Positions 7,915 through 15,136 of a stretch of DNA of 49,109 nt are shown in pieces; position 1 is the first letter of the stretch; each line of letters begins with the position of its first letter. A model generated the notes under the pieces. It worked only from the letters and a program-made list of their open reading frames with translations. It ran no database searches and was not told the origin of the DNA. A program made the translations under genes and the position numbers. Source of the DNA: Candidatus Martarchaeota archaeon (GTDB taxonomy: Archaea > Micrarchaeota > Micrarchaeia > Micrarchaeales > Micrarchaeaceae); contig JAMCYG010000016.1 in assembly GCA_023473425.1 (NCBI GenBank), positions 1 to 49,109 on the forward strand, written 5' to 3'.

Positions 7915-9324
7915 ATGATGCAAATGCAAGGCGCGCTTATGCTTGTGACGTTCCTTCCGTTCGTGTTTCTAGCCGTAGCCCTGATTGTTGACAAAGAGCG
8001 CAGTCTTGCGGCAGCCGCCATATCCAGCGCAGTGTCCATGGCTATCCTGATATATATTACAGTGTTCTCTTCCATCAATGCAACCGAGTCATTCAGCTAC
8101 ATATCTATCATACCTATCTCGTTCACTCTGCGCCTTAGCCCCGCTTCATTCATGCTGCTCATAATGTCATACATAGTGCTGATAGCCGCTTCAATAGCAG
8201 GTAACCACGAGAGGCAGTCTCAGAAGCTTGCGGCATCTCTCATACTTCTGCTTCAGGTGGCAGCTTCCGGGCTTTTCCTCTCCGGCAACCTGTTCTTATA
8301 TTTCATATTCTGGGACGTAGGAGTAGTTTCCTCATTCTTCTTCCTATATTCGCTTGGTTCGCCGCAGAGGGGCCCAGCCGCGATGAAGTTCCTTATATAC
8401 GAGATGTTCGCAAGCGTATTCCTCCTTCTAGGCATAATAACAATCTATTTCGGCACGCCCGTTCATTCGTTCAACATAGCATATATAGCTGCGCACGCAG
8501 CGTCTATTCCCGTTGCGTCGCAGATCACAGTGTTCGTGCTTCTCGCTGTAGCGTTCCTGACAAATATGGGCATATTCCCACTCCACTTCTGGCTCCCTGA
8601 TGCATATACCGAGGCATCTACGCAAGGATCGATGGTTCTCTCAGCGATACTCTCGAAGTTCGGTGCATTCGGCATATTTCTGCTGTTCGCTATCCTGCCT
8701 GCAGGCGCAGAGTTGGCGAAATATATAGCGCTTCTTGGAGGCATATCGGCATTTTATGCGGCATTCCTTATGATGAGCCACAAGGACATAAAGCGCGTCA
8801 TGTCCTACACATCTATAATGGAAATGGGGATAATACTAATAGGGCTCAGCTCACTCAATGTCATAGGAACCTATGGTGCCATCTACGCTATGCTTGCTCA
8901 TGGGTTGACAATAGCGCTCATGTTCCTGGCTGCCGGCTCTATGGTGCATGTTTTTGGCACTCGTGACATAAGGACTCTTGCCGGAATGGTCTCAAACGCA
9001 AAGGCAGCTGCGTACTCATTCCTGCTTTCTACATTTGCAGCGACAGGGCTGCCTCTTACTACAGGATTCATCGCTGACCTTCTGATATTCATAGGCGCCT
9101 ACTCTGCCTTCGGCATTCTCGGTGTGGTGCCCCTGCTGGCTATAGTGCTGTTCGGCGCATATATGTACTTTGCCATAGAGAAGTCTGTCCTATCGACTAA
9201 GAAGGAATCTGTGGCAGTGGCGCGCACAAGCAATGGTCAGGCATTCGGCTACGCCCTGCTTGTCGGGTCTATACTGCTCTTCGGCATGTTTCCGTTCCTG
9301 CTGCTCGGTCTGGTAAAAATATGA
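7915..9324 (+). CDS. nuoM: NADH-quinone oxidoreductase subunit M (antiporter-like), altered key residues
   Basis: A 469-residue antiporter-like subunit of about 14 helices. Family motifs W-L-P-D-A-Y and G-S-M-V-L-S-A-I-L-S-K (helix-8 lysine) are present. By motif alignment the helix-5 glutamate is aspartate (D134 in F-W-D-V-G), and the helix-7 lysine that normally precedes the P-x-H-x-W-L-P-D segment is asparagine (N217). Starts at 7915, 7918 or 7924 are all possible. Assignment to NuoM rather than NuoN rests on order and length; another MrpD-like label would not change the conclusion. Confidence 0.92.
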   Translation: MMQMQGALMLVTFLPFVFLAVALIVDKERSLAAAAISSAVSMAILIYITVFSSINATESFSYISIIPISFTLRLSPASFMLLIMSYIVLIAASIAGNHERQSQKLAASLILLLQVAASGLFLSGNLFLYFIFWDVGVVSSFFFLYSLGSPQRGPAAMKFLIYEMFASVFLLLGIITIYFGTPVHSFNIAYIAAHAASIPVASQITVFVLLAVAFLTNMGIFPLHFWLPDAYTEASTQGSMVLSAILSKFGAFGIFLLFAILPAGAELAKYIALLGGISAFYAAFLMMSHKDIKRVMSYTSIMEMGIILIGLSSLNVIGTYGAIYAMLAHGLTIALMFLAAGSMVHVFGTRDIRTLAGMVSNAKAAAYSFLLSTFAATGLPLTTGFIADLLIFIGAYSAFGILGVVPLLAIVLFGAYMYFAIEKSVLSTKKESVAVARTSNGQAFGYALLVGSILLFGMFPFLLLGLVKI

Positions 9325-9334
9325 TGGTGCAAAA

Positions 9335-10759
9335 ATGTATTCCATTTCAATCGGATATGTGATAATCGCCTTAATCGCGCTCATTCCAATAGGTGCAACT
9401 GCCGGCCTTTTCGCAAAAAGGAAGAAGGCGTGGTTTTACACAAGCGCAACCCTTCTTGTTACAATCGCGCTACTCTCCCTGTTCCTTCTGGCATACCAAG
9501 CCAGCTTCACCCTGCTGCAGATATTCAGGTTCTACCCATTCTCAGAGCTTATGACCGCAGTTTTTGCATTCCTGCTAATAGCTATCGATGCTCTATCCTA
9601 TGAATACTCGGCTGACTTCATCTCATTTTCCCTGTTCTTCGGACTCTCAATAACAGGCATGCTCCTCGTCGTGATGGCCAACTCTCTGATAACCCTGCTC
9701 ATAGGACTAGAGCTCATGGGTGTACCTACAGTTTTCATGATTCTTGCACATGGCCGCAGGCATATAGAGGCCGCAATAAAGCTTTTCGTGCTCAGTGCGC
9801 TCGCAATCTCCCTGCTGGCGTTTGCGATAGCCTTGGTATCGGTTTACAATCCAACGCTCTCGATAAGCGCTGCTCTGGAAGCGAGCCCATTGGCGAGTAC
9901 TGGCGTGCTACTTCCACTGGCAATTGTGCTATTTGCAGCAGCGCTTCTGACTGAGGCGGCTGCGTTCCCTTTCAACCTCTGGGTGCCTGATGTCTACGAA
10001 GGCGCACCAGGGCACGTAACTGCCATGCTGGCTGGCATAAACAAGAAGGTTGCGTTTGTAGCGCTTATAGAAGTATTCTTCTCCATGATATTATATTTCG
10101 GTTACGCTTTTCAGCCGATATTCGTACTGCTGTCCGTAGCAACTATGTTCTTCGGCAATCTGGTCGCGCTTGTGCAGACCAATGTCAAGAGGATGATGGC
10201 GTATTCGTCCATATCGCAGGCCGGTTACATACTGGTGGGAATATCAGCGTCAACCGCAGCCGGACTCTCTTCCAGCATATTCTACATGATCGCGCATGCG
10301 GTCATGATAATAGGCGCATTCACAGTAATTATATGGCTTGATGGGAAAAACATAAGGACAGTCAACGAGTACTCTGGCGTGTGGTCGAAGAACCCGCTGG
10401 CCGCATTCTCCCTTACGGTATTCATGCTGTCGATGATAGGTGTTCCGCCGCTGATCGGCTTCATAGGCAAGTTCCTGCTGTTCTCAAGTGCAGTAGGCGC
10501 CAACCTGCTTTACCTGGCATTCCTCGGCATAATAAACAGCGTGATATCGGTGTACTACTATGCCAGGGTAATCCTCTCCATGTATGCCGGAAGGCGGTAT
10601 GAGCGCAAGGTGAGGATGGCAGACATCGTATCAGTTGTGGTAATAACCATGCTGGTAGTGACATTTGCGTTCGGAATATTTCCCGGGCCGCTGATGCACG
10701 CTACCTCGCTCGCAGGCAATTCGGTAATCAGTGCATGGCCGGCTCCTGGTGCTCCATGA
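9335..10759 (+). CDS. nuoN: NADH-quinone oxidoreductase subunit N (antiporter-like), altered key residue
   Basis: A 474-residue antiporter-like subunit that closes the operon. E126 in G-L-E-L-M-G matches the helix-5 glutamate, and K237/K238 sit where the helix-8 lysine is expected. The helix-7 lysine position is occupied by E207 (L-T-E-A-A-A-F-P-F-N), and the usual following histidine is N214. W-V-P-D-V-Y-E-G-A-P is typical of NuoN. GGTG lies five bases before the ATG. The stop is 12 bases from the convergent reductase gene, so the operon ends here. Confidence 0.93.
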   Translation: MYSISIGYVIIALIALIPIGATAGLFAKRKKAWFYTSATLLVTIALLSLFLLAYQASFTLLQIFRFYPFSELMTAVFAFLLIAIDALSYEYSADFISFSLFFGLSITGMLLVVMANSLITLLIGLELMGVPTVFMILAHGRRHIEAAIKLFVLSALAISLLAFAIALVSVYNPTLSISAALEASPLASTGVLLPLAIVLFAAALLTEAAAFPFNLWVPDVYEGAPGHVTAMLAGINKKVAFVALIEVFFSMILYFGYAFQPIFVLLSVATMFFGNLVALVQTNVKRMMAYSSISQAGYILVGISASTAAGLSSSIFYMIAHAVMIIGAFTVIIWLDGKNIRTVNEYSGVWSKNPLAAFSLTVFMLSMIGVPPLIGFIGKFLLFSSAVGANLLYLAFLGIINSVISVYYYARVILSMYAGRRYERKVRMADIVSVVVITMLVVTFAFGIFPGPLMHATSLAGNSVISAWPAPGAP

Positions 10760-10771
10760 CCCTGCCGGCTC

Positions 10772-11875
10772 TCAGTCTATCAAGCCGAAAGTGAGAAAGC
10801 TTCTGAGCATGCGCATAGGCCTGTCCATATCACCATGCCTGCTGAAGAACCTCTCGAAGCCAAGATGTCTCATCATGGAGAACGTGGCGCCAAGGTATGG
10901 ATCTCCCACAGAGGAATAGTACCTGTGTATGATGCTGTGCATCTTCAAATCGGCGCCATAAATCTTCCTCCATGCTGTTTCATACTCTGCAAGCCTGCCT
11001 TCATTGCGAGCTGCCCTGCTGACATATTCAGCAAGTATCCTGGCGCAGCCAACGCCAAAAACTATCCCGCCGCCAGTAGTGGCCTTTACCTGGCCTGCTG
11101 CATCTCCCACAAGTGCCGTATTTCCTATTACAGTACGTGACCTCTGCTTTAGTGGTATCATGCTTGCATAACCATCGTGAATTCTGCTTCTATCAATGCC
11201 TTTTATAGCTCCTGAATCGATAAGCATGTCAAATGCCTTCCTACTAGTCATCCTCTGCTTCTCACCTACCCCTATCCCTATCTCAATGTGATTTGCAGAA
11301 TATGGTACTATCCATCCGAATAGCCCATTTGATACCTTTTTCGAGAAGAATATGTCTACCAAATCATCGTCTATGGCTTCTGTAGTCTCTGCTTCAGCCT
11401 TGTAGGTGAGCACACGCTCACTTATCTTTGGGAATCCGAGCACGCTTGCCACATTTGATACTGCACCATCAGCTCCAATCAGTATGGTGTTGCCTGAATC
11501 CTGTATCTCAGAAATGCGTTCCCTTCCAAGCCTCTCGCCCAGATGAATTTTAACCCCTACCTTCCTGGCCATCCTCTCGGCAGACTTGACTAGCAAGCCT
11601 CTGTCTACCACATACGCTTCGACCTTGCTTGACTTTACTGTAAGTGTCGAGCCTGCCGCATGCAGCCTTGCCCCGCTGAGCGGGTTTACTACAGCTTCGG
11701 AATACTCTATGCCTGTGCTCTTAAGCCCTCTTACTGATATTATTCCAGAAGCCTTCGGTGCACCCTCTTCGACAGACTTCTTTGAGTCGTAGACATCCAC
11801 GTCTATGCCTCTTTCAGCTATGAATCTGGCCGCGCTCAGCCCGACTATACCTGCGCCTACCACTACTACGTCCAT
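10772..11875 (-). CDS. Geranylgeranyl reductase family FAD protein
   Basis: A 367-residue flavoprotein of the family that saturates isoprenoid chains of archaeal membrane lipids (digeranylgeranylglycerophospholipid reductase), acting at the membrane with an unidentified reductant. The N-terminal dinucleotide-binding motif G-A-G-I-V-G (residues 7-12) leads into a Rossmann fold with an acidic strand end (V-Y-D-S-K). The second FAD motif G-D-A-A-G-Q followed by T-T-G-G-G-I is characteristic of this family. ATG start at 11875. It stands alone on the minus strand; related members reduce free geranylgeranyl-PP, so substrate is inferred. Confidence 0.87.
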   Translation of the reverse strand: MDVVVVGAGIVGLSAARFIAERGIDVDVYDSKKSVEEGAPKASGIISVRGLKSTGIEYSEAVVNPLSGARLHAAGSTLTVKSSKVEAYVVDRGLLVKSAERMARKVGVKIHLGERLGRERISEIQDSGNTILIGADGAVSNVASVLGFPKISERVLTYKAEAETTEAIDDDLVDIFFSKKVSNGLFGWIVPYSANHIEIGIGVGEKQRMTSRKAFDMLIDSGAIKGIDRSRIHDGYASMIPLKQRSRTVIGNTALVGDAAGQVKATTGGGIVFGVGCARILAEYVSRAARNEGRLAEYETAWRKIYGADLKMHSIIHRYYSSVGDPYLGATFSMMRHLGFERFFSRHGDMDRPMRMLRSFLTFGLID

Positions 11876-11951
11876 AGTATGGCTACCCTGCAGCTATATA
11901 AAGGCAAGACTTATATTTATATTGTGTTTATTAGGTTAAAGAGGAGATTGC

Positions 11952-12296
11952 ACGGCGAAAAAAGGTAATGCTAAGCCGGCCAAGGCCGAGCGCAAGACAT
12001 CTGGCAGTAGCCTTGACATACATCCGATAATAGAGATACAGAACATAGTGGCCAACGCAGAGCTGCACGCCACAGTGGATCTGTATGCGCTTTCCAAAGG
12101 GGTGAAATCCGTCGACTATGAGCCCGAGCAGTTTCCAGGCGCCATATTTAGGATAGACAACCCTAAGGCTGTGATAATACTTTTCAAGAATGGCAAGATG
12201 ATATGCACTGGCACCAATTCAGAAGAGAACATAAAGAAGGTTCTCGACTATGCCGCCAAAACGATAGCCAAGTATGTAATATCTGTTGAAAAGTGA
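11952..12296 (+). CDS. Single-repeat TATA-binding-protein-like protein (half TBP)
   Basis: Encodes one TBP repeat of about 80 residues after a basic tail (A-K-K-G-N-A-K-P-A-K). The core reads I-E-I-Q-N-I-V, then Y-E-P-E-Q-F-P-G, N-P-K-A-V-I-I-L-F-K-N-G-K, C-T-G and N-S-E-E. This is closer to the second repeat of archaeal TBP than to the first. Both phenylalanines matching the DNA-kinking pair (in Q-F-P-G and I-L-F-K) are present. A stop follows, then a gene on the other strand, so the other repeat is missing rather than frameshifted. No ATG/GTG/TTG occurs in frame before GTG 12048, which would cut off the first strand. ACG 11952 has GGAGAT three bases upstream and would give M-A-K-K. It could dimerise to mimic full TBP; that is inference. 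Confidence 0.75.
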   Translation, partial: TAKKGNAKPAKAERKTSGSSLDIHPIIEIQNIVANAELHATVDLYALSKGVKSVDYEPEQFPGAIFRIDNPKAVIILFKNGKMICTGTNSEENIKKVLDYAAKTIAKYVISVEK

Positions 12297-12302
12297 CCCA
12301 GG

Positions 12303-13430
12303 CTAATCCTTCATGGCCTTCTTCAGCTCTTTGTCGAAAGTGCGGAAGAATGCTTCCCAGGAATAGTGCTTCTTTACCCTATCAATGCCTCTCTTACCCA
12401 TACGCTCTGCTTCATCAGGATTCTGCGCAACGTATCCCATCTTTTCGGCCATCTCATCGGGACTGTCTACGAGGAATCCAGTCACTCCATCTACAACCGT
12501 TTCTCTTACACCTCCCTCTCTCACTGCTATTATCGGCTTGCCTGACGCCATTGACTCTACAGGGACTAGGCCGTAGTCCTCATCCATTGCAGTGAATAGC
12601 ACAGCAGTGGCATTGCTGTAGAGTCTTACCAGCTCATTGTCTTCAACATCGGTTTTTAGTTCTACATCCGGCACGCTTTTGGCCATGCGTTCTATAGTGT
12701 GGTAATAATCGCGATACATCGGATCCCTAGATACAGATCCGCACATAATAAGCCTGTATCCTGGATTGCTGGTCCTAAACCTCTCGAATGCATGTATCGC
12801 ATATTCCTGCCTTTTGTTCGGAGAAAACCTCGACGGGTACAAGAAGTATTTCTCATCGCCCTTGTTCGAATACCTTGAACTGTCCACGCCGCCATTCAGG
12901 GCAATTACATCTTTTCTGCCATAATACTTCTCTATCCTTGCCTTTGTGTTTGTGCTGTTGGCTATTATATGCTTTATATTCTTGACTACTGACCTATCAA
13001 TCATTCTCATAGCCATGGCACCTGCAGCATAAACGGGCCTGTTCCATGGCTTCCTGAGCGATAGCCTATACTTGTACAGATCATATATCTCTCTCATGGG
13101 TGTGTGGCAGTACCAAAGCACACGCTCATTATTCCTTCTAACCCAGTGGCTTGGCGCTACCTGCGCGTTTATCACGTCATAGTCCTCCTTTATTTTGAGT
13201 TTGTAGAATCCAATCCCGTAACTGAGCCCCTGAAATGCCCTATTGTAAGGCAGCAAGCTGCTGCGGCCGCCAATGACCCTGATATCCAGATCCTCAAATT
13301 CCTCGAAAGTGTTCTTCTTGTCATATTCTATTGTATATATTACCGCATCGTAGTGCTGTGCAATTTTCAGCAGTACTCTCTCTGCGCCTCCCCTGAGCGT
13401 CAGGTTTGACTGCGTCATTACGAGCTTCAA
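12303..13430 (-). CDS. GT4-family glycosyltransferase
   Basis: A 375-residue GT-B fold enzyme, probably cytoplasmic or membrane-associated, transferring a sugar from a nucleotide donor to a lipid or glycan. The N-terminal half has G-G-A-E-R-V-L-L and W-Y-C-H-T-P-M-R, typical of WbaZ-like mannosyltransferases. The C-terminal donor-site half has P-S-R-F-S-P-N-K-R and E-D-Y-G-L-V-P-V-E-S-M-A-S-G-K-P, with the E-x7-E retaining motif. The start is TTG at 13430 with GGTG upstream; ATG four codons later is an alternative. Many N-glycosylation sequons in nearby surface proteins fit a role in S-layer or lipid glycan synthesis, but the substrate is unknown. Confidence 0.87.
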   Translation of the reverse strand: MKLVMTQSNLTLRGGAERVLLKIAQHYDAVIYTIEYDKKNTFEEFEDLDIRVIGGRSSLLPYNRAFQGLSYGIGFYKLKIKEDYDVINAQVAPSHWVRRNNERVLWYCHTPMREIYDLYKYRLSLRKPWNRPVYAAGAMAMRMIDRSVVKNIKHIIANSTNTKARIEKYYGRKDVIALNGGVDSSRYSNKGDEKYFLYPSRFSPNKRQEYAIHAFERFRTSNPGYRLIMCGSVSRDPMYRDYYHTIERMAKSVPDVELKTDVEDNELVRLYSNATAVLFTAMDEDYGLVPVESMASGKPIIAVREGGVRETVVDGVTGFLVDSPDEMAEKMGYVAQNPDEAERMGKRGIDRVKKHYSWEAFFRTFDKELKKAMKD

Positions 13431-13487
13431 TCAAGCACCAATAGAAAGGCTTAGCCCATAGAAGAATTTTATATTTTAGTATTTTAA

Positions 13488-13497
13488 CTATATATAC
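13488..13497 (+). promoter_or_regulatory. TATA-box candidate for srp54
   Basis: CTATATATAC-like element in an AT-rich gap, about 50 bases before the SRP54 ATG and outside any gene. It would put transcription start about 20 bases before translation start. Judged by eye only. Confidence 0.45.
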
Positions 13498-13541
13498 GCA
13501 AAACGCTAATTTTGAACGTTTAGCTTCAACAGTGATTGCTT

Positions 13542-14840
13542 ATGGATTTGGGCGAAGGCCTCAGGCAGGCCATAGCGAAGCTCTCAAGGGCAACTATAAT
13601 AGACGCCAAGACTGTAAAAGAGTTCACTAAAGAGCTGCAGAAGAGCCTTCTTAGCGCCGATGTAGAAGTAAGCTTAGTATTCCAGATATCAAAAGATATC
13701 GAGGCTGCTGCTCTGAAAAGCAGGCCTCCAACAGGGATAACGCCCAAGGACTACATAACTGACATAGTGTATAACAAGCTCGTAGACCTGATGGGCTCAA
13801 CTTACATTCCAGAAATGAAAAGCAAGCGCATACTTCTAATGGGTCTCTACGGCTCAGGGAAAACAACCACTGCGGTCAAGATAGCAAAATATTATCAGGA
13901 TAGGGGCATGAGTGCAGCAGTGATATGCTGCGATGTCACAAGGCCTGCTGCATATGAGCAGCTCGAAACGCTCGCTGCTCAAGCTAGCGTAACGTTCTTC
14001 GGCATAAAGGGCGAGAAGGACCCGGTAAAGGTACTCAAAGCCTCAATCCATCCGCTAAAAGGGAAGAATGTCGTGATATGTGACACCAGTGGTAGGAACG
14101 CGCTTGATGATGACCTGATCGGCGAGCTAAAAAGGGTGGCGAATGAGTTTAATGCAGACGAGAAGGTGCTCGTGGTCGGTGCAGATACCGGCCAGACAGC
14201 TGGGAGGCAGGCCAGAGAATTTGACTCTGCAGTGAAGATAAATGGAGTAGTAGTAACAAGGATGGACGGATCTGGAAAAGGCGGCGGGGCGATAAGTGCT
14301 GCTAACGCTGCGAAAGCCCATGTGATGTTCATAGGCACAGGAGAAAAGATGGGCAATATAGAGCCCTTCGACTCGCAGAAGTTCATCGGCTCGCTTCTCG
14401 GAATACCAGATATAGCTTCTCTCCTTGATAAAGTCAACAAGGCAGTGGCGGAAGCGAACATAAATCCAGAGGATATGCAAGCGGAAGAGCTGAATTTTGA
14501 AACATTTTACACCCAGCTAAAGGCGATGGGCCATATGGGCCCGCTTAGGAACGTTTTCGGCATGATGGGTGCGCCAGACATCCCAAAGGAGATGCTTGAT
14601 CAGGGTGAGGATCGCCTAAATAAGTTCAAGGTGATAATATCGTCGATGACACAGAATGAGAGGAAGGACGAGAAGCTGCTTCACAACCCAGAAAGGATAA
14701 AAAGAATAGCAGCAGGCAGCGGTACTACCGAGCACGACGTGCACATGCTGATATCGCAATTCAATAAGATGAAGAAGCTTTTCAATACGTTCAAGAATGA
14801 CAGAAGCTTCAAGAAGAGGTTTGCAAAGTTCGGAGTTTAA
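13542..14840 (+). CDS. srp54: Signal recognition particle 54 kDa protein
   Basis: GTPase that binds signal sequences emerging from the ribosome and docks on FtsY. The 432 residues contain the N domain, then the G domain: P-loop G-L-Y-G-S-G-K-T-T near residue 105, D-V-T-R-P-A-A, D-T-S-G-R, and a T-R-M-D guanine-specificity motif. G-x-G-x-K-G-G-G follows. The C-terminal M domain is methionine-rich with the RNA-binding S-G-T-T segment. It is near the usual archaeal length. ATG 13542 follows GTGAT by five bases; TTG 13536 overlaps that motif and is less likely. The DTSGR replaces the common DTAGR. The partner FtsY lies at 35.8 kb and SecY at 20.4 kb. Confidence 0.96.
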   Translation: MDLGEGLRQAIAKLSRATIIDAKTVKEFTKELQKSLLSADVEVSLVFQISKDIEAAALKSRPPTGITPKDYITDIVYNKLVDLMGSTYIPEMKSKRILLMGLYGSGKTTTAVKIAKYYQDRGMSAAVICCDVTRPAAYEQLETLAAQASVTFFGIKGEKDPVKVLKASIHPLKGKNVVICDTSGRNALDDDLIGELKRVANEFNADEKVLVVGADTGQTAGRQAREFDSAVKINGVVVTRMDGSGKGGGAISAANAAKAHVMFIGTGEKMGNIEPFDSQKFIGSLLGIPDIASLLDKVNKAVAEANINPEDMQAEELNFETFYTQLKAMGHMGPLRNVFGMMGAPDIPKEMLDQGEDRLNKFKVIISSMTQNERKDEKLLHNPERIKRIAAGSGTTEHDVHMLISQFNKMKKLFNTFKNDRSFKKRFAKFGV

Positions 14841-14901
14841 CGAGATAAAATCGTGGCAAATAAAAAGAAAGCAGGAAGAGAAAAACAACAATATTAAAAA
14901 T

Positions 14902-14920
14902 GGGTGGAAAAAAGCCACCC
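14902..14920 (-). terminator. Hairpin plus T-run terminator
   Basis: A perfect 6-bp stem GGGTGG/CCACCC with a 7-base loop. On the minus strand it is followed by a T-rich run (ATTTTTAATATT). It lies four bases beyond the stop of the lysine-rich mini-ORF, whose transcription it would end; it may also stop read-through from srp54. Confidence 0.6.
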
Positions 14921-14923
14921 AAG

Positions 14924-14998
14924 TTATCTCTTCCTCTTCTTAGAAGACTTTTTGGCCTTTGCCTTCTTAGTCTTCTTTGCCTTTTTCTTTGCTGCCAT
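14924..14998 (-). CDS. Lysine-rich 24-residue basic peptide
   Basis: A 24-codon ORF with ATG start and TAA stop, encoding M-A-A-K-K-K-A-K-K followed by more K/A/S/R residues. About 15 residues are lysine or arginine, like a histone H1 tail or a very small ribosomal protein. An AT-rich upstream stretch (ATTTAAATA) could be a TATA box, and a hairpin terminator sits immediately after the stop. No homology is claimed. A nucleic-acid-binding role is inferred from charge. It is bounded by convergent srp54 and the divergent DRG GTPase. The rest of the 295-base gap holds only promoter-like AT-rich DNA and a palindrome. Confidence 0.5.
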   Translation of the reverse strand: MAAKKKAKKTKKAKAKKSSKKRKR

Positions 14999-15086
14999 TT
15001 TATTCACTTTTATATCGATTTTCTAACGTAATAGAAATTATTTAAATACATATGCATCGCGTGCGCGATTAATATAAAACATGTTT

Positions 15087-15104
15087 ATCTTCATATATGA
15101 AGAT
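15087..15104. promoter_or_regulatory. 18-bp perfect palindrome, candidate operator
   Basis: ATCTTCATATATGAAGAT reads identically on both strands and contains a CATATATG core that could double as a TATA element. It ends 32 bases before the TTG start of the DRG GTPase, so a dimeric regulator here would overlap the promoter. No second copy was noticed. Confidence 0.45.
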
Positions 15105-15136
15105 TTACTAAGATAACAAAATATGGAAGTGATATC

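Noticed and set aside
12048-12296. GTG 12048 as the start of the TBP-like gene.
   Set aside because: It begins in the middle of the first conserved beta strand; the frame is open and homologous farther upstream.
13979-14461. A 160-codon antisense frame inside srp54.
   Set aside because: Shadow of the conserved GTPase domain; low-complexity Ser/Pro/Phe content.
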